Below, in pieces: positions 34,657 through 44,279 of a stretch of DNA of 64,000 bases. Source of the DNA: JBBIRG01 sp964410965 (GTDB lineage Bacteria; CLD3; SB21; JBBIRG01). Under the pieces are notes generated by a model, which was not told where the DNA came from, made no database searches, and saw only the letters and a list, made by a program, of their open reading frames with translations. Both the position numbers and the translations under genes were made by a program. The stretch is taken from contig CAYPIY010000001.1 in the NCBI GenBank assembly GCA_964410965.1, positions 434,001 to 498,000 of the forward strand. Direction: 5' to 3'. Position 1 is the stretch's first letter. Each line of letters opens with the position of its first letter.

Positions 34657-35808
34657 TTAACGATGGTTTTTCTGATCTCCATTGCTTAATATTCCTTCAA
34701 TTTTTTTAAATATTTTTATGAGAGGTGTTTGTGTGATTTTATTGTATACATAGTCTGTAAAATTTTTTATATCCTCAATTTTCGGCTTATCTGCTATTTC
34801 AGCACAAATAAAATAATCCTTTCTGTTGGTTTCAAGTTTACGCATGATTTTTTTTTCTTCTTCATCAAATTGGATTTCATTAATTTTACTAATTGATTCA
34901 ATACCTTTTCCATTTAGCTGAACAGAAATGTATACTTTACCGTCTTTATTAAAGTAATTTTCAAGCCATACAGTAAAATACACCATACCACATTTTGATA
35001 AGAAAATTCGATATTGTGAATTTAATTTCGATTGCAATGTTAACTCAAGGCCTAACTTATCACATACGTCATTCACTTGTCTAAACATGTCCGCCTTGAT
35101 TGTTGAATACAGTTCACTTATTTTTTTTATTTTTTCCTGATGCTTGAAAATAAATTCATACTGCTCATTTAGGTTGTTTGTTTGCGTCATAGATTTAATG
35201 TTTTGAATGAATTCTTTGAGAATTATTATTTGTTTAATATCAGCGTTTAAAAAATATGAACCACATGATTGCTCAACCTGGCTTAGTAACTCATCATGAG
35301 TAATGTTTATGAAATCTTTATCTTTAGATAAACCTTGCTCAACTCTTAAAGACAGCACAATGCCAATCTTTTTTTTCTTTACTTTAACTGAGTTAAAATA
35401 ATCTGAGAGATCGTTATATACATCCGCGTATATTTTATTTTCTATTATGATTGCGTTTTCCGCTTCGTTGAAATTATCCGATGGCTCAGTGATAACAATG
35501 TCAATATAGTTACCTTTGTTCGTGAGCACTTCCCTTTCAATTTTACAAATGTCGAAATTATTTATAACTGATAATTCATTTTTTAATTCTTTTTTTTGGT
35601 AGATAATTTCTGAAAGCGCGGTTAAAAAAAGGTCGCCAAATTGGTGTTGTCCATTAGGATCTAAGTAGAAAGCATAAAAATTACTCATTACCGTTTCGCG
35701 GTGAGGAAAACCTGCAATATCAAAAAGAGTTGTTACCTTTTGAGGTATGGCTTTAATATCGGCTATAAGAATTTCTTCAAAGTATCGTTCTAATTCTGTC
35801 AAATTCAT
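34657..35808 (-). CDS. PD-(D/E)XK superfamily nuclease
   Basis: The 383-aa protein has the nuclease core in residues 90-130: E91 in ICKIEREVL, D103 in GNYIDIVIT, and E123-N-K125 in AIIIENKIYA, followed by a DLSDYF helix. This arrangement fits PD-(D/E)XK proteins often found as accessory or defence genes. The C-terminal 180 residues are mixed alpha/beta without a name I can give. A TATAAT box lies 20 bp upstream on the minus strand (35833-35828). It is probably co-transcribed with the 191-aa gene downstream. A DNA-targeting defence role is inference. Confidence 0.8.
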   Translation of the reverse strand: MNLTELERYFEEILIADIKAIPQKVTTLFDIAGFPHRETVMSNFYAFYLDPNGQHQFGDLFLTALSEIIYQKKELKNELSVINNFDICKIEREVLTNKGNYIDIVITEPSDNFNEAENAIIIENKIYADVYNDLSDYFNSVKVKKKKIGIVLSLRVEQGLSKDKDFINITHDELLSQVEQSCGSYFLNADIKQIIILKEFIQNIKSMTQTNNLNEQYEFIFKHQEKIKKISELYSTIKADMFRQVNDVCDKLGLELTLQSKLNSQYRIFLSKCGMVYFTVWLENYFNKDGKVYISVQLNGKGIESISKINEIQFDEEEKKIMRKLETNRKDYFICAEIADKPKIEDIKNFTDYVYNKITQTPLIKIFKKIEGILSNGDQKNHR

Positions 35809-36037
35809 ATGATTTTATTTCAATTTGATTATATCCAATATACAAGAATTGCACTTCCAGCTTTATATCAAAGCGGATTTCAGTATTTCTTATACATATC
35901 GCTTATCACCTAATGATTGAATTGATAAGCAAATATATGTTTCAAGAATTAATTTAGCAATAAGATTTGCGACGATCCAAAATAATAAACCCCTACCATA
36001 CAGATAAGGGTTTAAAAACGGGCCTAAATTTATTTCA

Positions 36038-36889
36038 TTAAACTCCCAGCAAATTCATCTGCCGGAGCCGTTCAATACGCCGTTCAATAGGCGGATGCGT
36101 GCTGAAAAGATTCGCGATCGCGCTTCCGGATAAGGGATTCACAATAAACATATGCGCCGTGGAAGGTTTGGCGTCCATGGGAATCCGCTGAGAAGCCATC
36201 TCTAACTTCTTCAACGCGCCCGCGAGATAGTCGGGGTTCCCGCTGATCCGCGCGCCGCTCTCATCAGCTAAATACTCCCTTGACCGCGAAATCGCCATCT
36301 GAATCAGCATCGCCGCGATGGGAGCGAGTATAATCATCAGCAACGCGCCGATGGGATTGCCGCCTTCTTCATCATCTGAACTGCGGCCGCCGAATATCAT
36401 CGCCCATTGCGCCATGTTCGCGATCATGCTGATCGCTCCCGCGATCGTCGCCGCCACTGTTCCGATCAGGATATCCCGGTTCTTGATATGCCCAAGCTCA
36501 TGCGCGATCACACCGGCCAGTTCCTGCCGGTTAAGAATTTTCATAATGCCTCTCGTCACCGCCACAGCTCCATGCTCCGGATTGCGTCCCGTCGCGAATG
36601 CATTCGGCTGATCGCCCTCGATAATATAAACTTTCGGCATGGGCAGTTCGGCTTTAACCGCGAGTTCCTGCACCATCGAAACCAATTCCGGTGCGTCGCC
36701 GTACTGAACTTCCTTAGCACCGTACATTTTAAGGACAATCTTATCACTGAACCAGTAACTCACAAAGTTCATGACCATCGCGATCATAAAAGCGATCACC
36801 ATGCCACCTTGTCCTCCGATCCATTTGCCGACAAAGACCAGCAGCACCGTCAAACCGGTTAAGAGAAAAAATGTTTTAATCGTGTTCAT
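36038..36889 (-). CDS. htpX: Membrane zinc metalloprotease HtpX
   Basis: This M48-family protease of the inner membrane takes part in membrane-protein quality control. The 283-aa chain begins with two helices (FFLLTGLTVLLVFVG, MVIAFMIAMVMNFVSYW). Zinc ligands are in HELGH at 130-134 and in the REYLADESGAR segment near 205. A second hydrophobic pair lies between them. AAGGTG precedes the start codon. It is the first gene beyond the island and belongs to the core genome. Confidence 0.95.
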   Translation of the reverse strand: MNTIKTFFLLTGLTVLLVFVGKWIGGQGGMVIAFMIAMVMNFVSYWFSDKIVLKMYGAKEVQYGDAPELVSMVQELAVKAELPMPKVYIIEGDQPNAFATGRNPEHGAVAVTRGIMKILNRQELAGVIAHELGHIKNRDILIGTVAATIAGAISMIANMAQWAMIFGGRSSDDEEGGNPIGALLMIILAPIAAMLIQMAISRSREYLADESGARISGNPDYLAGALKKLEMASQRIPMDAKPSTAHMFIVNPLSGSAIANLFSTHPPIERRIERLRQMNLLGV

Positions 36890-37120
36890 ACATTCACCTT
36901 ACCTTTTTTCCTTTCGTTTACAGAGTGAGAATATAATTGAATAATTATCAAACTCAACCCTAATATCATTAAACCTTTCGATACATAAAACGTATAATGG
37001 TTTGTATTTATTCCGATAAACCGGCGTAACAACGGGATAAATCTGTTTAAACATTTCAAAATATTGATTAATTGAATAAAAACCATTATTCTGCACAACT
37101 ATGAAAAGAATGGACTTACA

Positions 37121-37966
37121 ATGAAAATCCGCGTAAGCATAGGTGAATTTCTGCTGGTCATTCCCCTGCCGGACCTGACGCCTCCTCAGCGTAAAATGCT
37201 GCTCGCGGTTATATTATCGCTGATTATAAACGGGTTTCTTATCGCGCTGATCAAAATCATCGGCGTAGTTCATCCCGATTATAAGGCTTTTCTTGATCCC
37301 AATAAAATGGTTGTCATGAACCTGAACGAGGAAGAGGAAATCAAGAAAGCGAAAGAACTGTTTGAAAATCCCAGGGCTAACCGCATCAAACCAAACCGCG
37401 CGAATATTCTTTCAGATGTCAACTCCAAATCGAATATTGAAACTGTTCCAAAAGACATGACGCTGAATCCGGGAGAAGACGGAAATAAAACTCATAATAT
37501 TGAAAAGGATGAAACCGAAAAAACCGACAACGAAAACGAATTCCGGAACAATGAAAACGTGATCCCGTTCATCAATAAACAGCGGCAGTCGGTACTGGAA
37601 AGTATTACGAATTCCGGCGAGGGCCAGCGGGGCTGGAGTGGACAAACCTATGAGCTCAACACCTATCAGTGGGATTTTGCGCCCTATATGCTTAAATGGA
37701 AGGACCGGATGACCGGCCATTGGTACAAAATCACATCCCGGATCAATTTTAATCCTTTTGCTCCACTCGGCAGTATGAAAATTTACGTTAAACTCGACCG
37801 TAAAGGAAGACTGATCGATTCCAGGATTCTTGAATATAATTGCGACCGTTCGTTTGTATCGCCGGCCTACGCGTCGGTACTGAATTCATTTCCTCTCGAC
37901 CCGCTTCCCGGAAGTTTTCCTGATGATGTCCTTGAAACAACATGGACGATTACGATTACGAATTGA
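37121..37966 (+). CDS. TonB/TolA-like envelope protein
   Basis: The 281-aa protein has a cytoplasmic start, one membrane helix (MLLAVILSLIINGFLIALIK) and a long, charged Asn/Lys/Glu-rich periplasmic linker. The compact C-terminal domain (MKIYVKLDRKGRLIDSRILE, SAYASVL-like core, TTWTITITN end) resembles the TonB or TolA C-terminal fold. ExbB/ExbD or TolQ/R partners are not adjacent, so coupling to an ion-driven motor is unproven. The order helix, linker, C-terminal domain is the main support. Confidence 0.65.
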   Translation: MKIRVSIGEFLLVIPLPDLTPPQRKMLLAVILSLIINGFLIALIKIIGVVHPDYKAFLDPNKMVVMNLNEEEEIKKAKELFENPRANRIKPNRANILSDVNSKSNIETVPKDMTLNPGEDGNKTHNIEKDETEKTDNENEFRNNENVIPFINKQRQSVLESITNSGEGQRGWSGQTYELNTYQWDFAPYMLKWKDRMTGHWYKITSRINFNPFAPLGSMKIYVKLDRKGRLIDSRILEYNCDRSFVSPAYASVLNSFPLDPLPGSFPDDVLETTWTITITN

Positions 37967-38253
37967 AATCCTTCGCCACGAAGAAAAAACTTAACTCAGA
38001 GTTCCACAGAGGATGCGCAGAGAGTCACGGAGAAAAAGAATGCCTAAGTAATACTTTGCGTTAAACATAAATATTTAAAATACACCTTGCCACGAATCCT
38101 CCAGAGACGATCTAGAACACAAAGATAAAGAAAATCCAAAATAACTCAACCCGCCCAAAAAACATGACCCCTTATAGAAACACAATGCAACATGTTTAGA
38201 CATCGACCATAAAGACTGACATACTTCGTGTCTCAATGCCTTTGTGACGAAAT
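37967..38253. other. Intergenic region with dispersed-repeat-like sequence
   Basis: No gene is seen. CCACGAA words recur with ACAGAGG/CAGAGA phrases (37976-38110), and TCGTGTCTCAATGCCTTTGTGACG lies near the end; these resemble eroded intergenic repeats common in FCB genomes. No fold or frame stands out. Confidence 0.35.
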
Positions 38254-39276
38254 CTATTTCCCGAATAAATATTTAAAATCGTAACCTTTGTCCTTAAAGA
38301 CCTGTTCATTGCGGTCGAAAAAATCCTTTATGGTTTCCGTGGAAATGACGCTGGTGATTCCGTAACGGATGTCGGTTTTCTGATCCACGAATATATCACC
38401 CGAATAAGGCGTACCGGGATCATACAACGACTGATCATATTCTTTTGAAGGCGTAAGGACATAACTGGAGATTGCCGAAACGGATTTTGCCAGGCCCACC
38501 AGTTCAAAATTAGGCACACCGTCGCGAATAGCCAGAACGGCTCCGCCGCTGAATCCGCGGTTAAACGGCGCATCGGTCAGGAACGATCCTTTTTTATCCT
38601 TGTTCGGACTGCTGACAATTCCTTTCGTGATCATCTTATGCCCCATCGGAAATCCCATGATGTATATAAATGTCCCCCATTCAAGATCTTTGGAACGCCC
38701 GATCGGGTATTTAAAAACGGGCATCATGATATTTGTTGAACTGAACTTTTTCCCGATAATCGCGATATCCACCTGAGGATCACGGGCGATCACCTCCAGC
38801 TCGCCGCTTTCGGGAAAATCCCTGATGAAATTGATTTGTTTTTCCTTAAGGGTATAACTTTTAACGTACTGGTTGCCGGGATACAGATACGTGATCGAAT
38901 CCGGAAAATCGACGATATGCGAACAGGTCAGCAGCGCGACGCGCTGACCGTCAAAAAAAATCGTTGTCGCCGTACCGACAACCGAGTTATGCGAAAAAGA
39001 CTCTTTCCCTTTTTTCAGAGCCAGAATATCGGCAAGATCGGAAACGGTGATTTTCTGATGCTCACCAAAAGTAAAGGTCTTATAATATGCCGTCGAATAC
39101 AGCATCCGTATGGTCTCGCCAACATCCCGAAGTTGAACCGAGCAGTCCCTGTAGGGGAACTCACTGTCGAACCGTCCGTCCCGAAGCGTAGGATACGCTG
39201 TATCCAGGATTTTTTGAGTACAGGAAACATATAAAAATAGTCCGGCACTCAGCACAGCCCATCGTATCGGTTTCAT
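38254..39276 (-). CDS. Trypsin-like serine protease lipoprotein
   Basis: The frame opens further upstream, but the ATG at 39276 overlaps the upstream stop as ATGA and gives a clean lipoprotein signal (WAVLSAGLFLYVSC), so I place the start there (340 aa). The chymotrypsin-fold triad is visible: His in LLTCSHIVDF, Asp in PQVDIAIIG and Ser in NRGFSGGAVLA. The protein probably acts in the periplasm or at the outer membrane. It is the third gene of an operon with a DUF885-like peptidase and an exported protein. Substrates are unknown; there is no PDZ domain, unlike DegP. Confidence 0.85.
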   Translation of the reverse strand: MKPIRWAVLSAGLFLYVSCTQKILDTAYPTLRDGRFDSEFPYRDCSVQLRDVGETIRMLYSTAYYKTFTFGEHQKITVSDLADILALKKGKESFSHNSVVGTATTIFFDGQRVALLTCSHIVDFPDSITYLYPGNQYVKSYTLKEKQINFIRDFPESGELEVIARDPQVDIAIIGKKFSSTNIMMPVFKYPIGRSKDLEWGTFIYIMGFPMGHKMITKGIVSSPNKDKKGSFLTDAPFNRGFSGGAVLAIRDGVPNFELVGLAKSVSAISSYVLTPSKEYDQSLYDPGTPYSGDIFVDQKTDIRYGITSVISTETIKDFFDRNEQVFKDKGYDFKYLFGK

Positions 39277-40511
39277 ATTTTCCCGTTCGATATTTGTGTT
39301 AATTGTGAAGGCATTATGGGTTCCGTCAGCATCTGATGAAACATTGACCACCGGCTGAGCGGATCGCTTGCGCCCAGAGTTTTGTGATTGATATACGACC
39401 TGACCAGGTCCAGCCCGAGATTATAATTGATCACATAACTCCGGTACGCATCAAAAAATTTAATTCGCTGAGCGGCTCGCTCCGGTGAAAACAACCCGTA
39501 TTCCACCAGCCATTGCACCGCATCCTCATATTTCATCGTTTTGTCCAAATAGCCTCTTGCGGCCTCATTCCCTGCATATGCCAGCCGCTGCGTCAATTCA
39601 TGAACCCGGTAGTACTGTTCCGCCCCGGCGGGATCAAAACCGCATGCCGGGAACAGGCAATCCGATTCAAACATAACGCGTTCTTTTCCGGGAAAGGTCA
39701 GCTCAATCCCGAAATTCGCCGTTCCCTCTGCAATCAGGGATTGCGGACTGAACAGCGGATAAATGGTACATTCCTTCCAGTCCAGTTTCCTCACTAGTTC
39801 AGACTCGATCAGGGCATTGTACACATGATGCCCCGGATAGCCTTCATGACAGGCCAAATCAATGGCCCGGTCAATATATACCGGCAAATCGGTATTAATC
39901 TGTATCAGGCTGAAAAAATCACCCCTATACCAGTTGTAACCGCTCCATGGTTTGTCCGAAACATATTCGATGATAAATTTCTCCCCTTCCGGAAGTTGAA
40001 GATATTTCCGGGATCGATCCCGGCATTCTCCAATGGCCAGATGAAAAACCGAATCCAGCAAAGGCTTGGGAATAATATAATCTTTCCTGTACTCAGTGAC
40101 CCGTGAGGATACAGAACCCTTACCGGGCAGAACCGAATCCAGTTCTTTCAGCAATCCTTCAAAATAGGATGCTCCGTAAGTCGGAGCCACGGCGTCATAT
40201 AAGTTCATCGATTCCTCGTCAAAACTGAATGATTCACCGTCCAGCATCCTCAACCTGAAGAAGCATGAATGAACCTGTTTGATGAGATACAGCCTTCGGC
40301 AATCACTTTTCGGTCCGTAAAAATCTGACTGACGGACCGAATGAATCAATTCTCCGGCCTCCTCTTTCAGCAAACCGATATTCAGTGTGCCTCTGGCTTT
40401 TTCCGATTCGTTTTTCAATGCAGAAGGTCCGTAATACGCGTCTACATAGTCCGGATCAAACAAGCCCGTTTTTAATATCAATTTGATGTAGCGTTCGGAT
40501 AGGGTATTCAT
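39273..40511 (-). CDS. DUF885-like metallopeptidase
   Basis: I place the start at the ATG at 40511 (MNTLSERYIKLIL), with AAGAGA upstream; the frame itself opens at 40571. The central motif ACHEGYPGHHVYN matches the HExxxGHH-type zinc site of DUF885 peptidases, with a downstream glutamate in LIAEGTANFGIEL. No export signal is seen, so it is probably cytoplasmic. It overlaps the serine protease gene by ATGA. Family assignment rests on the zinc motif and the glutamate segment; overall similarity to DUF885 is looser. Confidence 0.72.
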   Translation of the reverse strand: MNTLSERYIKLILKTGLFDPDYVDAYYGPSALKNESEKARGTLNIGLLKEEAGELIHSVRQSDFYGPKSDCRRLYLIKQVHSCFFRLRMLDGESFSFDEESMNLYDAVAPTYGASYFEGLLKELDSVLPGKGSVSSRVTEYRKDYIIPKPLLDSVFHLAIGECRDRSRKYLQLPEGEKFIIEYVSDKPWSGYNWYRGDFFSLIQINTDLPVYIDRAIDLACHEGYPGHHVYNALIESELVRKLDWKECTIYPLFSPQSLIAEGTANFGIELTFPGKERVMFESDCLFPACGFDPAGAEQYYRVHELTQRLAYAGNEAARGYLDKTMKYEDAVQWLVEYGLFSPERAAQRIKFFDAYRSYVINYNLGLDLVRSYINHKTLGASDPLSRWSMFHQMLTEPIMPSQLTQISNGKI

Positions 40512-40611
40512 GTGATCTCTTTTCTCTATTGGCTGGATTTTAAAATTGTCCCCGAAAATGAAGTGTGCCAAAAGGGACTCCGTGCAGAAAAGCGAAGGAC
40601 TGCATACAAGT

Positions 40612-41493
40612 TTATTTTGATGCCGTTTCGAGGTAATTGAACAGGCCGTGTCCCAGAAATTCCTGTTCCTGGTAACGGAGAACCATCAGCAGACCATTGT
40701 CGGCCTGTTCTGCCGATGCGGAGATGAGAATATCCGTATAATTCGCACCGCTGATCTCATATTGCTCGTTCCACATGCCCAGTTCGATACCGAATGTATT
40801 CTGCGGCGCTTTTTCACTTCCATTTTCAATGAACAGGTTCTTATAAGTCACGGAAAACTCCGCTGGTTTGGGCATTCCCGGCCCCAGCGCCACGAAATGA
40901 TATCCGGTGCCCGCGCCTGATTCCTCCCGGATTGCTATGAACCAGGCTGATTTCCCCTTTTTCTTTGTATCCTGAAAATGATACCTGAACACGCGGATAT
41001 TGTTTTTGGAGTATTTCCAGAACCGTTCAAAAACCTGCATGATTTCAAACGTATTTTTCAGACGAATGGACTGCTCTGCAATTTCAAATGTCAGCCCCCC
41101 GGCCCGGAAAACCTGGTACGGATCGTCTGTCATTTTTTTCCTGGTTAACAAATCACCGCTCCAGAACACCGATATCCCCATGTTCAGGTCGATCTCCACA
41201 CTTAATCCATCAGTCAGAATCCATTCCAGCATTCGCATATCCGGAGGCAGGATCATTTTCTGACCGATTGCACGGTTAAGGCTCTGGGGCAGTTCCGACT
41301 GAAACTGGGTTTCCAGGGAATCGATCATCAGATAGCGGCCAACCTCAGCCTTGGCTGTCCTGACCACCGATTGTTTTAATTCTATGGTTTGTTCCTGTGC
41401 CCTGATGCCAATCCCTGAGAAGAAAAACATTAGTATACAAATTGCGGATACGGAAAGTAAAGTACTCTGAACGGAATTAAATGACGGCTTCAT
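40612..41493 (-). CDS. Exported hypothetical protein
   Basis: The 293-aa protein has a signal peptide (LLSVSAICILMFFFSGIGIRAQ). The mature part is mixed, with many beta-type segments and no cysteines forming a motif. I do not recognise the family. It is first in an operon, 100 bp before the DUF885-like gene, so it may share a stress or envelope role with the two peptidases; that is inference from position only. Confidence 0.7.
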   Translation of the reverse strand: MKPSFNSVQSTLLSVSAICILMFFFSGIGIRAQEQTIELKQSVVRTAKAEVGRYLMIDSLETQFQSELPQSLNRAIGQKMILPPDMRMLEWILTDGLSVEIDLNMGISVFWSGDLLTRKKMTDDPYQVFRAGGLTFEIAEQSIRLKNTFEIMQVFERFWKYSKNNIRVFRYHFQDTKKKGKSAWFIAIREESGAGTGYHFVALGPGMPKPAEFSVTYKNLFIENGSEKAPQNTFGIELGMWNEQYEISGANYTDILISASAEQADNGLLMVLRYQEQEFLGHGLFNYLETASK

Positions 41494-41759
41494 GAAATCC
41501 TCATCACAAATAGTAAAGTGTAACTCATCACCTTATCGGGCTTCCTTACCCTGCACCATGCGAATATATATAATTTATGCGAGATAATAAACATTTTTTA
41601 AACATTGGAATTGTTCCTCTTTCCGGTATCGTAATACCAAAAAAATTGTGAAAAAACTTGGATTTTGAAATTATTTCAGGTAACTTGCTTATCAGGAATG
41701 AATAGTGCAGGAACGGAGTGATTCCGATTCGTTAAGGCAGGTTTAAGTACGAGGTATGA

Positions 41760-42833
41760 ATGCTCATTGTTACAAAAGCTGTCTTTAAAAAACAAATCAT
41801 GATCGTATCGATAATTTTCGCAATTCTGCTTGTCAGTAATTCCTATGCCCAGTTAAAAATGGAACTTAATTTCGGAGAGGAAGACAATTTCATAGCCACA
41901 AAAAAATCGGTTGGTTCATCCCTTTCCGTATCCGGTTTCACCAACCAGCTGATCACGCACGGAAATTACCTGATCACTATACCCCCTCACGCAAGCCCGT
42001 CCGGCGGCCATTGCCTTGAACTCAACGGCATCGATCAGTACATCATGCTTCCGGCCGCAGCCGACATACAGATGACAGGGAACCTCGCCTTCTCCGTATC
42101 GATGTGGATACAGGCGGAAACCTCGGTCCGGCATGGCGATATCGTCAATTCCGATAACGGCTTCATCTCCGGTTACCGTTTGTACTTGGAAGACAGGCAG
42201 CTGAAACTTGAGATCCGGGAAGAAAAGAAAGAAATATTCACTCTTGACAGTCTGTTAAATGAATCCGACTGGATGCATATCGGATTCATATGCGACGGTG
42301 CGGGAGACAGCATGTCTTTCTATCTCAATGGTTCCCCGGTTCAGACCAAGCCTTTTACGATCGTATCTCAGGTTGTAACGGGAGGATTTACATCCATCGG
42401 CGGCGCAATCCGCAATCCTCAGCCTGATTTTTTAAAGGCCAGGATCGACGGTTTCCGGTTTTTCGCAGGCTTTGACACCGTATTTGAAAATATCCGGAAA
42501 ATCATATCTTCCAGGGAAACCCTTTTTTCAAGAAAGAACCGCCGGATTGCGGAACTGCCGTTTGAATTGAATCAGAACTATCCGAACCCTTTCAACGCTT
42601 CCACGAAAATATCCTACAGCCTGAAAAAAGAAGGACTGGTTACCTTAAAAATCTATGATCTTCTGGGCAATCGCGTAACCATTCTCTTCGAGGGCGAACA
42701 GACGGCAGGATTCTACGAGTTTTTCTGGAACGGAACCGATTCGCACGAAAAGCCTGTTCCCAGCGGCATCTATATGATTCGTCTTGAATTCAACCAGTGG
42801 GTACTGACCCGGAAAATGGTTCTTGTCAAGTAG
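41760..42833 (+). CDS. LamG-like secreted protein with type IX sorting domain
   Basis: The 357-aa protein has a signal peptide (IVSIIFAILLVSNSYAQ). The middle is a concanavalin/LamG-like jelly roll (GGHCLELNGIDQYIMLP, FSVSMWIQAE, MSFYLNGSPVQ). The last 85 residues form a type A sorting domain with LNQNYPNPFNASTKISYSL, VTLKIYDLLGNRV, GFYEFFWNGTD and PSGIYMIRLE. Such domains direct export through the type IX secretion system of FCB bacteria, so the product should be surface-attached or released. The ligand is unknown. It is the clearest taxonomic marker in the window. Confidence 0.9.
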   Translation: MLIVTKAVFKKQIMIVSIIFAILLVSNSYAQLKMELNFGEEDNFIATKKSVGSSLSVSGFTNQLITHGNYLITIPPHASPSGGHCLELNGIDQYIMLPAAADIQMTGNLAFSVSMWIQAETSVRHGDIVNSDNGFISGYRLYLEDRQLKLEIREEKKEIFTLDSLLNESDWMHIGFICDGAGDSMSFYLNGSPVQTKPFTIVSQVVTGGFTSIGGAIRNPQPDFLKARIDGFRFFAGFDTVFENIRKIISSRETLFSRKNRRIAELPFELNQNYPNPFNASTKISYSLKKEGLVTLKIYDLLGNRVTILFEGEQTAGFYEFFWNGTDSHEKPVPSGIYMIRLEFNQWVLTRKMVLVK

Positions 42834-42875
42834 TTATTTTCCGGTGATGGCTCCCGTTCAGACCCTGCACAGATA

Positions 42876-44270
42876 CTACGTCAATCCGTATTTTTCCATT
42901 TTGTAAAAAAACGCACTGGTTTTAACGCCCAGAATACGGGCCGCTTCGCTTTTGTTTCCCTGTGATTTCTGAAGAGCCTGTTCGATCAGTGTCTTTTCTA
43001 TCCGTTCCAGCGCTGAATCTAATCCCGTTTTTTCGATGTCCTCAAGGGGAAAATAGAAGGAACCGGAAATGTTGTCGAGCATGGAAAAATCCGCGGCGGT
43101 AAGTTCAGGGGAGTTCGACAGTACCACGGCCCTTTCAATCACGTTTTCAAGTTCGCGAACATTCCCGGGCCAGTCATACCGGAGCAGAATATCCAGCGCT
43201 TCCGGACTTACGGAAAACCGGTCTTTCGCGAGTTCTTTTTCAAACCGCCGGATGAAAAAATCGACCAGCATCGGAATATCGTCTTTCCGTTCCCTCAGGG
43301 GCGGAAGAAGAATCGGTATGATATGCAGCCTGTAATACAGGTCCTCCCGGAAAGTGCCGCTTTTTATTGCCTGCTGAAGGTTCCGGTTGGTAGCGGTGAT
43401 GATCCGGGTATCGACCGCAAGCGTAACCTCCCCGCCGACGCGCTCGAATTCCCGTTCCTGAAGTACCCGCAGCAGCTTTACCTGCAGGTTCAGCGATATA
43501 TCCCCGATTTCATCAAGAAAGATCGTTCCGGTATCGGCCAGTTCGAATCGTCCTTTTTTGGACTTGATCGCGCCCGTAAAGGCTCCCTTTTCATGGCCGA
43601 ACAGCTCGCTTTCCAGAAGGGTTTCCGTCAGAGCCGCGCAATTGACCCTGATGAACGGCTTGTCTTTCCGGCCGCTGTTGGCATGGATCGCGCGGGCGAT
43701 CAGCTCCTTTCCCGTGCCGCTTTCGCCGTAAATCAGAACCGAACTGTCGGCTTCGGAGCTTTTCCGGACCAACTCATAAACCTCCTGCATCCGCAGGGAG
43801 CGTCCGATAATCTCGCCGAAATTAAAACGATCCTCAATTTCACTCCGTAAATACTGGTTTTCCTCGTTCGTTTTCACGAACTGTTTTCGCTCCATGCAAA
43901 CCTGGATGATTTTCCGGATCTTGATTACCAGTTCGTCGGGGGAAAAGGGTTTTGTGATAAAATCCGAGGCTCCGTTTTTCATCGCTTCGACCGCAATCTC
44001 CACCGATCCGAAAGCCGTAATCATGATTACTTCGGTATCGAGAAAAAGCTCCCTTACCCTTTTCAATACGGCCATCCCGTCAATCGGATTCATTTTGTAG
44101 TCGGTGATAACGATGTCAAAAGGCTCCTGGCTGAACGCAGCAAGGCCTGCCTGCCCGTTGGAGGCGCTGTGAACGGCAAAACCCTCGCTGGAAAGGACTT
44201 CCGCAATCCCCTCCCGCATCGTATCGTTGTCTTCGATGATCAGAATCCGGATTGGCTCTTGTCGTGTCAT
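42876..44270 (-). CDS. Sigma-54-dependent response regulator, NtrC family
   Basis: The 464-aa activator has three domains: a receiver with the acidic pocket (IIEDND) and phosphoacceptor D57 in IVITDYKM; a sigma-54 AAA+ domain with GESGTGKE, the sigma-54 contact loop GAFTGA and the Walker B region FLDEIGDI; and a Fis-type helix-turn-helix (NKSEAARILGVKTSAFFYKM). It should activate RpoN-dependent promoters when phosphorylated. No histidine kinase is nearby. It is the last gene of an operon with the PorD-like and zinc-ribbon genes (9-bp gap). Confidence 0.95.
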   Translation of the reverse strand: MTRQEPIRILIIEDNDTMREGIAEVLSSEGFAVHSASNGQAGLAAFSQEPFDIVITDYKMNPIDGMAVLKRVRELFLDTEVIMITAFGSVEIAVEAMKNGASDFITKPFSPDELVIKIRKIIQVCMERKQFVKTNEENQYLRSEIEDRFNFGEIIGRSLRMQEVYELVRKSSEADSSVLIYGESGTGKELIARAIHANSGRKDKPFIRVNCAALTETLLESELFGHEKGAFTGAIKSKKGRFELADTGTIFLDEIGDISLNLQVKLLRVLQEREFERVGGEVTLAVDTRIITATNRNLQQAIKSGTFREDLYYRLHIIPILLPPLRERKDDIPMLVDFFIRRFEKELAKDRFSVSPEALDILLRYDWPGNVRELENVIERAVVLSNSPELTAADFSMLDNISGSFYFPLEDIEKTGLDSALERIEKTLIEQALQKSQGNKSEAARILGVKTSAFFYKMEKYGLT

Positions 44271-44279
44271 GATCGGCTG

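Noticed and set aside
36886..37098. 70-aa minus-strand frame overlapping the htpX start by ATGA
   Set aside because: The overlap and a hydrophobic stretch are tempting, but there is no ribosome-binding site, the two other frames are equally open in this AT-rich spacer, and I recognise no family.
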